This document shows, piece after piece, positions 23,032 through 30,160 of a stretch of DNA of 31,566 bases. Position 1 is the stretch's first letter. The number at the start of each line of letters is the position of its first letter. The position numbers were made by a program, and so were the translations under genes. The stretch is from NCBI GenBank assembly GCA_035291605.1, contig DATDRS010000307.1, positions 1-31,566 on the forward strand. The letters run 5' to 3'. The notes beneath the pieces are model-generated. The model worked only from the letters and a program-made list of their open reading frames with translations, ran no database searches and had not been told where the DNA came from. This DNA is from DATDRS01 sp035291605. Lineage in GTDB: Bacteria; Chloroflexota; Anaerolineae; Anaerolineales; UBA6663.

Positions 23032-24216
23032 TTAGTAGATCGGCAGTTTCGGATCCACTTCCCGCGCCCAGGCGTTGATGCCGCCCTTGAGGTTCTTCAG
23101 CTTACGGAACCCGGCGGTGCGCAGCAGGTCCAGCGCCCGCGCCGAGCGCGCCCCCGTGCGACACATCAGCACGATCTCCTCGGCGGAGTCAAGCTCGTTC
23201 ATGCGCGCTGCGAACGAGCCGAGCGGGATCAGGGCGGCGTCCTCGAGGTGGGAGATGTCCCACTCGTGCGGCTCGCGCACGTCAACGATCCGGATGTGGT
23301 TGCCCTGCTTCAGGCGGGCGTCCAGCTCTCTGGGGGTGATGTCCCAACCCTCGCCCGCGCTCTCGACCTCGTGGTCGTGGCTGGGCACGCCGCAGAACTC
23401 TTCGTAGTCAATCAGGCGATCAATCTGCGGGTGGTCTGAGCAGATCAGGCAGTTCGGGTTCTTGCGCAGCTTCACCGTCTCGAATGACATCGAGAGCGCA
23501 TCGTACAGCAGCAGCCGTCCGATCAGCGTGTCGCCGATGCCGAGGATCAGCTTGATGGTCTCGGTCGCCTGGATCGTGCCGACGGTCCCCGGCAGGATGC
23601 CCAGCACGCCGCCCTCGGCGCAGGAGGGCACGAGGCCCGGCGGCGGCGGCTCGGGGAACAGACAGCGGTAGCACGGCCCTTCCTTGGCATAGAAGACCGA
23701 AGCCTGCCCCTCGAAGCGGAAGATGCTCCCGTACACGTTGGGCTTGCCCAACAGCACGCACACGTCGTTCGTCAGATAGCGGGTCGGGAAATTGTCGGTC
23801 CCATCCACGATCACGTCGTACGGACGCGCGATGTCGAGCGCGTTCTCGGAGGTGAACGGCTCGTTGTACGTCACGACCTCGATGTCGGGGTTGATGTCGA
23901 GCAGGCGGGCCTTGGCCGACTCGACTTTGAGCTGGCCGACGTTCGACGTCCCGTGGACAATCTGCCGCTGAAGATTGGTGTAATCTACCACGTCATAGTC
24001 CACGAGGCCGATCCTGCCGATGCCCGCGGCGGCGAGGTACATGCCGAGCGGCGACCCCAGCCCGCCTGTGCCGATGAGCAGGACGCTGGCGGCTTTCAGT
24101 TTCTTCTGCCCGGCCAGGCCGACCTCCGGCATGATCAGGTGTCGGCTGTAGCGGCGGATTTCCTCGTGGGTCAACTCGACCGCCTGCGGGTCAATTTTTT
24201 CCATTACCAGACTCAT
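23032..24216 (-). CDS. moeZ: MoeZ-type adenylyltransferase/sulfurtransferase (ThiF + rhodanese)
   Basis: 394-residue enzyme that adenylates the C-terminal Gly of a ubiquitin-like carrier and then sulfurates it. The ThiF/MoeB domain (about 1-275) has the ATP loop GTGGLGSP (49-56), zinc Cys pairs CYRC (182-185) and CLIC (256-259), and PSCAEGGVLG with Cys199. The rhodanese domain (about 288-394) has active-site Cys352 in CRTGARS. This matches mycobacterial MoeZ, which charges CysO. The operon context (cysM, mec, cysO upstream) makes CysO its likely substrate; MoaD or ThiS are alternatives. ATG 24216 has GGAGG upstream. It is the last gene of the operon. Confidence 0.93.
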   Translation of the reverse strand: MSLVMEKIDPQAVELTHEEIRRYSRHLIMPEVGLAGQKKLKAASVLLIGTGGLGSPLGMYLAAAGIGRIGLVDYDVVDYTNLQRQIVHGTSNVGQLKVESAKARLLDINPDIEVVTYNEPFTSENALDIARPYDVIVDGTDNFPTRYLTNDVCVLLGKPNVYGSIFRFEGQASVFYAKEGPCYRCLFPEPPPPGLVPSCAEGGVLGILPGTVGTIQATETIKLILGIGDTLIGRLLLYDALSMSFETVKLRKNPNCLICSDHPQIDRLIDYEEFCGVPSHDHEVESAGEGWDITPRELDARLKQGNHIRIVDVREPHEWDISHLEDAALIPLGSFAARMNELDSAEEIVLMCRTGARSARALDLLRTAGFRKLKNLKGGINAWAREVDPKLPIY

Positions 24217-24249
24217 AGTGGCCTCCAACTGTTCATCGCCCAATGTAGC

Positions 24250-24753
24250 TCAGAAACCAGGTTTCTTCGAGAAACCGCATTTCTCGACGGCCCCTTCCCT
24301 GGCGCCTGCCCCAGGTTTCCCGGCTGGGCCTTGTCCGACTTCCTCCAATTGTTGCTTCAACTTCTCTTTGCTCGTGACGCCGTGGTTCACGCGCCGCGGC
24401 CGGCCGGCGGGGTCAATGATGAAAGTGGTCGGCACCGAAAGCACTCCCCAATAATCGGCGACGGCCGGTTGGGCGCCGGCGTCCACTTCCAGAACCTGCA
24501 CTCCCCCGGCCATTTCCGCCTTCAAGCGTTCGAGCGCCGGGCGCTGCGCGGTGCGGCAGGGGACGCAGTCCGGCGTGGTGAAGTACAGGATCGCCGGGAG
24601 GCCTGGGCGCAGCTTCTCCAGCCCCGGCGCGGTTGCCCTCCGGCGGCTCAGGCGGTTCAACTGCCAGCGGTTCCAGCCCCGGTACAGGCCGATCCCCAGC
24701 GCGATGATAAGCGTGGCGCTCAGCAGGCGAATCAGTGTTTCCATCTGGGTCAT
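24250..24753 (-). CDS. Membrane-anchored thioredoxin-like protein
   Basis: 167-residue protein with one N-terminal membrane segment (about 7-24) and a thioredoxin fold. The active site is Cys63-Val-Pro-Cys66 in FTTPDCVPCRT, with the cis-Pro block SVPTTFI (Pro108). It should reduce or form disulfides on the outer side of the membrane or at its surface. The last nine residues (CGFSKKPGF) and the stop codon are encoded by a palindromic repeat (24253-24283), so the original C-terminus is probably lost or extended. It lies 12 bases after the DUF4395 gene and 33 before moeZ. DUF4395 and thioredoxin-like genes often sit together, suggesting a joint redox step. Substrate unknown. Confidence 0.85.
   Translation of the reverse strand: MTQMETLIRLLSATLIIALGIGLYRGWNRWQLNRLSRRRATAPGLEKLRPGLPAILYFTTPDCVPCRTAQRPALERLKAEMAGGVQVLEVDAGAQPAVADYWGVLSVPTTFIIDPAGRPRRVNHGVTSKEKLKQQLEEVGQGPAGKPGAGAREGAVEKCGFSKKPGF
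24253..24283. repeat. Tandem GAAACC palindrome forming the thioredoxin-like C-terminus
   Basis: GAAACCAGGTTTC (24253-24265) and a degenerate second copy GAAACCGCATTTC (24271-24283) separated by TTCGA. It lies inside the coding frame and supplies the TGA stop. Confidence 0.75.
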
Positions 24754-24765
24754 CCGTTGACTGAT

Positions 24766-25248
24766 TCAGCCGGCTTTCGGGCGCATGCCGGGGAAAGTTC
24801 CGGGCGGCGGCGATTTCACGAAGCCAGGCAGATGGAGGCGGTTGAGCCAGTAATACACCGCGCACCCGGCGCAGAACCCGACGAACAGGTTGAGCGCGGC
24901 GAGCGCGATCACCAGCCAGGCCAGCGCCCATGCCACGATCACGAGATTCGCCAGGAACGCGGCGACCGCGCCGAAGAGCACGGCCGCGCCGAAGCCCTGC
25001 GCGAACACGTGCGGCTCGGGGTTGTCGTTCAGCACCTCAGGCCTGAGCCACCCGCGCGGCTTGAGCAGATGGGTGTAGATGAATTTGAACCCAGGCTGCC
25101 TGCGCAGCGCGCCATAGGCCATTACCAGCGCGACGACCAGCACGAGCCAGGGGACGTCGTTCACGAAAGCCGCCAGCAGCAGGCCGATGATAAAAGCCTG
25201 ATTGGTGCGCAGCGCCGAATGATCCACTTTCTGCAATACCTCTGCCAT
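24766..25248 (-). CDS. DUF4395 family membrane protein
   Basis: 160-residue integral membrane protein of the DUF4395 family, function unknown. Opening VDHSALRTNQAFIIG and four hydrophobic segments (about 17-45, 84-106, 108-125 and 125-135 together) are visible. A Cys pair in VGFCAGCAVYYWLNR (Cys126, Cys129) could carry disulfide or persulfide chemistry. ATG 25248 has AAGGAG ten bases upstream. The family is often next to thioredoxin or rhodanese genes, which is consistent with sulfur or redox traffic at the membrane (inference). Here it lies between cysO and the thioredoxin-like gene, inside the cysteine operon. Confidence 0.85.
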   Translation of the reverse strand: MAEVLQKVDHSALRTNQAFIIGLLLAAFVNDVPWLVLVVALVMAYGALRRQPGFKFIYTHLLKPRGWLRPEVLNDNPEPHVFAQGFGAAVLFGAVAAFLANLVIVAWALAWLVIALAALNLFVGFCAGCAVYYWLNRLHLPGFVKSPPPGTFPGMRPKAG

Positions 25249-25313
25249 ACCAATACTCCTTGTGAACACCAATACTATCTTGAATTTCTACCTCACCCCT
25301 GTCCTGGGCGGTT

Positions 25314-25586
25314 TCAACCTCCGGCAATGCTCGGAATAATCATCAGCCGGTCCCGCTCTTTGACGGGCGTCTCCGCCCCTTGCAGGTGCCGGATATCCTC
25401 GTCGTTGACGAAGACGTTGACGAAAGCGCGCAGCTCGCCCGCCTCGGTATATAAGTGCTGCTTGAGGTTCGGGTATTGCGTCGTCAGGTGGCCCAAAACC
25501 TCGCCGACGGTCGGGCCGGCGACCGGCACTTCGGCGCTGCCGGCGGTGTAGGGTCTGAGCGGGGCGGGGATACGGATGGTTGCCAT
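25314..25586 (-). CDS. cysO: CysO-type ubiquitin-like sulfur carrier (ends Gly-Gly)
   Basis: 90-residue beta-grasp protein of the MoaD/ThiS family ending IPSIAGG. The C-terminal Gly-Gly is what MoeZ adenylates and converts to a thiocarboxylate. LRPYTAGSAEVPVAGPTVGEVL and FVNVFVNDEDIRHLQGAETPVKERDRLMIIPSIAGG match CysO closely. In mycobacteria CysO thiocarboxylate gives its sulfur to O-phosphoserine on CysM, and Mec then frees cysteine. GGAG precedes ATG 25586. It follows mec by 14 bases. MoaD or ThiS identity is less likely because cysM and mec are adjacent. Confidence 0.93.
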   Translation of the reverse strand: MATIRIPAPLRPYTAGSAEVPVAGPTVGEVLGHLTTQYPNLKQHLYTEAGELRAFVNVFVNDEDIRHLQGAETPVKERDRLMIIPSIAGG

Positions 25587-25600
25587 GTGTTCTCCTGATT

Positions 25601-26068
25601 TCAGATGGTTGATTGCTGACTGCGTGCGCCCCGCACTGCGGGGTCGCCGATCTGGATTGGCTCCTCGTCAAAGGCGGAGCGATCTTCTTTCAAAAGCCAC
25701 GAGCGTGAAACAGTCGCGCGGCCTTTCTCTACGGTGGTGATGACATACGAGTATCCCGGCCATGTCGCCCACTCGCGGTCAAACGCCGAAGGCTCAGCGG
25801 GGTGATCCGGGTGGGAATGAAAAAATCCGACCACATCCAACCCCCGGCGCATGGCTTCCTTTTCGCCGTGCAAAGCGTCCTGGGGTGTGATCTGATACCG
25901 GTGATATTGCTCCTCTGTATTCCAGCGATTTTCCAGCGGCAGGATGTCCACGACGGCCTTGTCGCCGCCGTTAACCCGCCCCAACAGCAAACCGGCCCCC
26001 TCGTTGGGGTAAGCGGCCTCGCCGTGAGCCTGAAGGGCGCTGAAGATGGCGGAGGGAATAGTCAACAT
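25601..26068 (-). CDS. mec: Mec: JAMM zinc protease releasing cysteine from CysO
   Basis: 155-residue JAB1/MPN/Mov34 metalloprotease. The full JAMM signature is present: Glu23 in YPNEGAGLLLG, then HSHPDHPAEPSAFD with His84, His86, Ser94 and Asp97. This is the CysO-cysteine peptidase family that removes C-terminal Cys from CysO-Cys. I chose ATG 26068, which overlaps the cysM stop by one base (TGATG) behind a clear GGAAGG site; an in-frame ATG at 26080 overlaps the ribosome site itself. Coupled translation with cysM is expected. The extra C-terminal tail (about 130-155) is Arg/Ser-rich and likely disordered. Confidence 0.93.
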   Translation of the reverse strand: MLTIPSAIFSALQAHGEAAYPNEGAGLLLGRVNGGDKAVVDILPLENRWNTEEQYHRYQITPQDALHGEKEAMRRGLDVVGFFHSHPDHPAEPSAFDREWATWPGYSYVITTVEKGRATVSRSWLLKEDRSAFDEEPIQIGDPAVRGARSQQSTI

Positions 26069-27021
26069 CAATCCTTCCAAAACCTTTCACTCACGTACTT
26101 GTACCCCGCGTCTGGGAAGATTGTGACGACGACGCCTGCCTCCAACCGCTCGGCGACGCGCAGGGCGGCGACGGCGGCGGCCCCGGCGGAGACGCCGACG
26201 AACAGCCCTTCCTCGCGGGCCAGGCGGCGCGCCATCGCGTGCGCGTCCTCGGTCGTGACCGCCAGGTTCTCGTCGGCGAGCGTCGGGTCGTAGATGCGGG
26301 GGACAATGGCCGTGGGCATGTGCTTGAGGCCCTCCAACCCGTGGAAGGACGCATCCGGCTGGAAGGCGACGAGCTGGATCTCCGGATTGAAGTGCCTAAG
26401 CGCGCGCCCTGTGCCGACGAAAGTGCCGCTCGTGCCGAGGCCGGCGACGAAGTGTGTGACGCGCCCCCCGGTCTGCTCGACGATCTCCGGGCCGGTCGTG
26501 TGGTAGTGGGCCTGCCAGTTGGCCGGGTTGTTGTACTGGTCCGCGTAGAAGAAGCGGTCGGGCTGGGCTTCTGCGAGGGCGCGCGCCTCCCGGATGGCCC
26601 CGTCCGAACCCTCCAGGGGCGAGGAGGGCGTGAACTCCACGCCCAACGCGCGGAGGATCGCCAGCCGCTCAGGGCTGGCGTTTTCCGGGATCACCAGGTG
26701 CACCCGGTAGCCGCGCGCGCGCGCGAGCGTCGCGTAGGCGATGCCCATGTTGCCGGAGGTCGAGTCGAGCAGGACCTTGTCGGGCGTGAGCGCGCCGGAG
26801 GCCTCGGCGGCGCGGATGATGCTGAGCGCGGGGCGGTCCTTCACCGAGCCGCTGGGGTTGAACCACTCGGCCTTGGCGTACACCTCGACCGTCTCCGGCA
26901 GGTGCGCGGCGACGCGCCGCAGGCGCAGGAGGGGGGTGTTACCGACCAAGTCGGCCAGCGCGTGGCGGCCCACCTCCGCATGCGGCAGGTAAAGCTTAGG
27001 AATTGTGAGGTGGTGGGTCAT
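26068..27021 (-). CDS. cysM: CysM cysteine synthase (PLP; CysO-dependent type)
   Basis: 317-residue PLP enzyme of the cysteine synthase/beta-replacement family. The Schiff-base lysine is Lys61 in NPSGSVKDRPA, the substrate loop is TSGNMG (88-93), and the PLP phosphate loop is GLGTSGTFVGTGR. HGLEGLKHM replaces the classic CysK loop, as in mycobacterial CysM. With CysO thiocarboxylate it should convert O-phosphoserine to CysO-cysteine. Start ATG 27021 has GGAG four bases upstream. It is the first structural gene of the operon and lies 142 bases after a putative leader peptide, behind a terminator-like structure. Confidence 0.92.
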   Translation of the reverse strand: MTHHLTIPKLYLPHAEVGRHALADLVGNTPLLRLRRVAAHLPETVEVYAKAEWFNPSGSVKDRPALSIIRAAEASGALTPDKVLLDSTSGNMGIAYATLARARGYRVHLVIPENASPERLAILRALGVEFTPSSPLEGSDGAIREARALAEAQPDRFFYADQYNNPANWQAHYHTTGPEIVEQTGGRVTHFVAGLGTSGTFVGTGRALRHFNPEIQLVAFQPDASFHGLEGLKHMPTAIVPRIYDPTLADENLAVTTEDAHAMARRLAREEGLFVGVSAGAAAVAALRVAERLEAGVVVTIFPDAGYKYVSERFWKD

Positions 27022-27050
27022 ATTTCTCCAAATAAAACAGCCAACAGGCG

Positions 27051-27096
27051 AAATAAAAGGCAGCCGCTGCTCCTGAACTTCAGGGAGGCGGCTGCC
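27051..27096 (-). terminator. Attenuator terminator upstream of cysM
   Basis: On the minus strand GGCAGCCGC (27096-27088) pairs with GCGGCTGCC (27067-27059), continued by CTCC/CTGAA-TTCAG-GAG inside, then TTTTATTT. It lies within a longer outer stem AGCCAACAG (27111-27103) / CTGTTGGCT (27047-27039). It is between the leader peptide and cysM, so a stop here would silence the operon. Confidence 0.8.
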
Positions 27097-27161
27097 TTTC
27101 GTCTGTTGGCTGGTGGCTGCTGCTGCTAAATCAGTCGCAAGGAATCAAGCACTAGACGAGT

Positions 27162-27174
27162 GGCTACCGCCCCC
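27162..27174 (-). promoter_or_regulatory. Candidate antiterminator arm at the leader-peptide stop
   Basis: GGGGGCGGTAGCC overlaps the last codons and the UAG stop. It pairs with the terminator 5' arm GGCAGCCGCCTCC (27096-27084) at 12 of 13 positions, including two G-U pairs. Pairing would block terminator formation. By-eye prediction. Confidence 0.5.
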
Positions 27175-27220
27175 GCCGACTACACATGCAGACCTGCGCG
27201 ACAAATTCAGCCGTGTTCAT
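27164..27220 (-). CDS. 18-residue cysteine-containing leader peptide, near-leaderless
   Basis: ATG at 27220 lies only 10 bases after the end of a TATAAT, so the mRNA should begin about three to six bases before the ATG. The peptide MNTAEFVAQVCMCSRRGR has a Cys-Met-Cys stretch (codons 11-13), shortly before the UAG at 27164. No Shine-Dalgarno is possible. Leaderless Cys-codon sORFs that sense cysteine through attenuation are known upstream of mycobacterial sulfur operons. Here the Cys codons lie just before the antiterminator sequence, as such a device requires. The coding call is an inference from position and content. Confidence 0.55.
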   Translation of the reverse strand: MNTAEFVAQVCMCSRRGR

Positions 27221-27230
27221 CTTGATTATC

Positions 27231-27258
27231 ATTATATGGCGTTGAATAGTCTTGTCAA
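27231..27258 (-). promoter_or_regulatory. Promoter of the cysteine operon
   Basis: TTGACA (27258-27253), 16-base spacer, TATAAT (27236-27231) on the minus strand: both hexamers are perfect consensus. The best promoter in the window. Confidence 0.85.
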
Positions 27259-27474
27259 GGGCAGGATTGTTACACCAAGTTCTGGAAGAAGCCATCCGCG
27301 CGCGGGCGCAGCAACTGAGCGGCGAGGCGGGTGGATATTTGGGCGGAGACTTTAGGCGCGTGGAAGCGCGCCGAAAAACCGCAGACGACCATCCGCACGG
27401 CCCGGCAGGCATTCCGGCGTTCGTTTGGCCGCCACCATCGTGCTTTCATCATAAGAAGAGAACACGCAGATCGT

Positions 27475-27942
27475 TTACGCCTCGGCTGGCCCGGTAATGG
27501 GCGCTTTGAGCCTGCGGAGGATGGCGGCCTGCGCCGCCCACATGCGGGCTTTGTCTTTCGGCCTGGCGTGGTCGTGGCCGAGCAGGTGCAAGACGCCGTG
27601 GACGACGAGCAGTTGAATTTCAGCCATCACGGGGTGGCCCCCCGCCTGAGCCTCCGCCCGCGCCCGCTCAAATGAGATGGCGACGTCGCCGAAGTAACGC
27701 GCCTGTGTTTCTGGATCAGCCTCCTCGGCGGGAAAGGAAAGCACGTCGGTAGGCATGTCCTCGTCGAGGTAGTCGAGATTGAGGTGGTAGAGGGTCTTGT
27801 CGTCGGCGAGGACGACCGTCATCTCCCCGGGAGAGGGCGCGGCCTCGTGTTCCAGCGCCGCCCGCGCGGCCGCGCGAATCAATCTCGGTTTTACCTCGTC
27901 CGCGAAGGCCTCGTCAATCTGGAGGTTGATTCTGTAGGGCAT
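27475..27942 (-). CDS. ybeY: YbeY endoribonuclease
   Basis: 155-residue zinc metallo-RNase for 16S rRNA 3'-end maturation and ribosome quality control. The metal motif H3xH5xH is HGVLHLLGHDH with His115, His119 and His125. The upstream family marks LNLDYLDEDMPTDVLSFP (54-71) and YFGDVAIS (83-90) are intact. ATG 27942 lacks a strong ribosome site. The gene lies 90 bases after pgpH, across a degenerate repeat tract. A yqeY-pgpH-ybeY order resembles the phoH-pgpH-ybeY order of other bacteria. The short frames downstream (27259-27474) show nothing recognisable. Confidence 0.95.
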   Translation of the reverse strand: MPYRINLQIDEAFADEVKPRLIRAAARAALEHEAAPSPGEMTVVLADDKTLYHLNLDYLDEDMPTDVLSFPAEEADPETQARYFGDVAISFERARAEAQAGGHPVMAEIQLLVVHGVLHLLGHDHARPKDKARMWAAQAAILRRLKAPITGPAEA

Positions 27943-27947
27943 GATCA

Positions 27948-28035
27948 GACGCCAGTAGACAGTCGCCAGTAGACAGATAAAGACTTTTGACGACTAGTGA
28001 TTGGCTACTGGCGACTGGTGACTGGCTACTGTTTA
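27948..28035. repeat. Degenerate ACTGGCGACTGGT repeat tract between pgpH and ybeY
   Basis: Units related to GCCAGTAGACAGTC on one side (27950-27974) and their complement ACTGGCGACTGGTGACTGG on the other (28002-28031) form an imperfect inverted repeat of tandem units. The pgpH stop codon (28033) lies in it, so the final Ala-Ser-Ser-Gln may be repeat-encoded. Confidence 0.6.
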
Positions 28036-30135
28036 CTGGCTGCTGGCAGGCGGCTTCTCCTCCGGGTATTGCAGCCTCGGATGAAAGATGCCCTTGAGCG
28101 TGGTCACGAACGACTCGCGGGTGAGCTGCAGGTCGCGCAGGGTCAGGCCGGTGTCGTCCAGTTGGCCTCTGGCCATGCGGTCGTCAATCACCGATTTGAC
28201 GATGCGGTCAATGTCCTCCTCCGTCTGCGGGCGGTCGGAGCGGGCCTTGGCCTCGCAGCCGTCGGCGAGCATGAGCAGCGCGGTCTCTTTGGACTGCGGG
28301 CGCGGGCCGGGATAGACGAACTTCGACTCGTCCACTTTGCTGGCGTCATCCCCCGCCGCCTTCAGCGCGCGCTTGTATTGATACATGGTCTTGAGCGTGC
28401 CGTGGTGCTCGGGGATGAAGGCGCGGATGCGCGCGGGCAGCCGGTGGCGGCGCGCCATCTGGATCCCGTCGTGGATGTGCCCGACGATGATTTCCGCGCT
28501 GGCGGTCGGGTCGAGCTGGTCGTGGATGTTCAGGCCATCCAACTGGTTCTCGACGAAGTACTGCGGCTTCAGCGCCTTGCCGCAGTCGTGATACAGCGCG
28601 CCGACGCGGATGAGCATCGCGTTCGCGCCGATGCGCTCGGCGGCTTGCTCGGCTAAATTCGCCACCTGCAGGCTGTGCTGGTACGTGCCGGGCGCGTTGC
28701 GCAGGATGAATTGCAGCAGGGGATGATCGGGCCGCGCCAGCTCGATCAGTTGCAAGCTGGTGGTGATGTCGAACAGCCCGCCGAGGATGAAGAACCCGGC
28801 CAGCGTGAGCGAGGCCGAGACGCCGCCGTTCAGGATGCTGATGGCCAGCAGTTGCGCGAGGCCGAGCGTGTCCGTGGTGGGATCGCTCAGCCGGAAGACG
28901 AGGATGATGCTGGCGTTGGCGAGCGCGCCCGCAAGGCCCGCCCAGAAGAACTGGTTCACCCGCTCCGCGCGGCCCAGCGTCAGCGCGGCGATCAACCCGC
29001 CGATGGCGGTGTAAATCGTCAGCTCCAGCCAGTTCCCGCCGATGTAACCGGTCAGCGCGGCCAGCGCGACGGTGGCGGTGATGGCGAGGTTCGGCCCGGC
29101 GATCACCGTCAGCAGCATCGAAAGCGCGGCAGCGGGGAACAAAAAAGGCAGCAGCGTGTGGCCGGGGACCATCAGTTTTGCGCCAAGCAGGAAGATATTG
29201 AACAGCAGGCCGAGCAGCAGCACGTGCTTGGGACTGCGGCTCATCTCCGGATTGAAGCGGCCCACGTACAGCGCCAGCAGTGCGCCCGTGATGACGACGG
29301 CCACCGACACGCTGGCGTTTTCCTGCCAGCGGCGCTCGGTTTGCAGGAGGCCCAGCGCCTGCAGGGTTTCGAGGTCGGCCTCGGTCACGACGCGCCCGCG
29401 CACGAGGATGGCCTCGCCGAGCACGACCTGCCTGTAAACCGGCTCGACGTTCTGACGGGCGGCTTCGCGCGCGGCGACGGTGGCGGCTTCATTGTACAGG
29501 CTGTTAGGCGTGATCAGCCCGGCGACCAGCAGGCTGACCACCTGGGCCTGGGGATCGCTCAGGTTAACGCTCACCCGCGCGGGCACGGAGCGCCGCACGT
29601 CTTCCAGCCGGCCGGGGCGCACCTCGCTGCGCATCACCTGCTCGAGGACGGAAAGCGCCTCGGCCTGAACCGCCGTCCATTGCGCGTCGCTGAAGCTCAG
29701 GATCAGGTCGGCGGTCTCGGGGGTCAGGCGCAGGTCGCGGAGGGAAAGCAGGTCGGCCTGCTTTTGGGCCGGGGAGGCCAGCGCATCCGCGCGCACGGTA
29801 TTGACGAAATCCAGGATGTCGCGCAGGAGGAGGACGGCCTGGCGGGCGACGCGCGCGTCGGGCGGATCGTAAATGTCCGGCGCGGCGGCGGCGGCCTGCG
29901 CGCGGGCCTGCTCGGTGAGGACCTGGCTGAGGAATGTGATCGGGCGGGGCGCGAGGATGTCCTGCGGGGCCGATACGCCCACCGTCAGGTTCCCGACGCT
30001 GTCACCCGTCGAGAACGGCAGCGCGATGATGAGCGCCGCCGTGACGATGAAGACGAACGTGATGATCCAGACGAGGGCCAACTGCCCGAACCCGGACAGT
30101 CGGCGTTTCCCTGGGTCATCTATGCGGTGATCCAT
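28033..30135 (-). CDS. pgpH: PgpH-type 7TM-HD cyclic-di-AMP phosphodiesterase
   Basis: 700-residue membrane protein of the 7TM receptor-HD family. The domains are: one N-terminal membrane helix (about 18-40), an extracellular 7TMR-HDED domain (about 45-268), seven membrane helices (about 274-460), and a cytoplasmic HD domain (about 480-660). HD marks are YQHSLQVANLAE (His487), YHDCGK (His516-Asp517), GHIHDG (His553), PEHHGT (His577-His578) and a late ADGCEAKAR. Such proteins hydrolyse c-di-AMP to pApA. It lies between yqeY and ybeY. Start ATG 30135 has only a weak GAG-type site. No c-di-AMP cyclase is in the window. Confidence 0.92.
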   Translation of the reverse strand: MDHRIDDPGKRRLSGFGQLALVWIITFVFIVTAALIIALPFSTGDSVGNLTVGVSAPQDILAPRPITFLSQVLTEQARAQAAAAAPDIYDPPDARVARQAVLLLRDILDFVNTVRADALASPAQKQADLLSLRDLRLTPETADLILSFSDAQWTAVQAEALSVLEQVMRSEVRPGRLEDVRRSVPARVSVNLSDPQAQVVSLLVAGLITPNSLYNEAATVAAREAARQNVEPVYRQVVLGEAILVRGRVVTEADLETLQALGLLQTERRWQENASVSVAVVITGALLALYVGRFNPEMSRSPKHVLLLGLLFNIFLLGAKLMVPGHTLLPFLFPAAALSMLLTVIAGPNLAITATVALAALTGYIGGNWLELTIYTAIGGLIAALTLGRAERVNQFFWAGLAGALANASIILVFRLSDPTTDTLGLAQLLAISILNGGVSASLTLAGFFILGGLFDITTSLQLIELARPDHPLLQFILRNAPGTYQHSLQVANLAEQAAERIGANAMLIRVGALYHDCGKALKPQYFVENQLDGLNIHDQLDPTASAEIIVGHIHDGIQMARRHRLPARIRAFIPEHHGTLKTMYQYKRALKAAGDDASKVDESKFVYPGPRPQSKETALLMLADGCEAKARSDRPQTEEDIDRIVKSVIDDRMARGQLDDTGLTLRDLQLTRESFVTTLKGIFHPRLQYPEEKPPASSQ

Positions 30136-30160
30136 CTCGGCTCGACGCGAGGGGCAGGCA

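Noticed and set aside
23953..25551. 532-codon plus-strand frame opposite the cysteine operon
   Set aside because: Crosses four well-supported minus-strand genes and shows no domain.
27022..27220. T-box riboswitch upstream of cysM
   Set aside because: The leader has a terminator but no AGGGTGGNACCGCG T-box bulge or Stem I. GGGGGCGGTAGCC is only a superficial likeness, and the Cys sORF fits better.
27252..27497. 81-codon plus-strand frame starting TTG
   Set aside because: It overlaps the -35 of the cysteine operon promoter and the end of ybeY, has no ribosome site, and resembles no family. A decayed remnant cannot be excluded.
27948..28035. CRISPR-like array
   Set aside because: Units are degenerate, of unequal length, partly inverted, and have no regular spacers.
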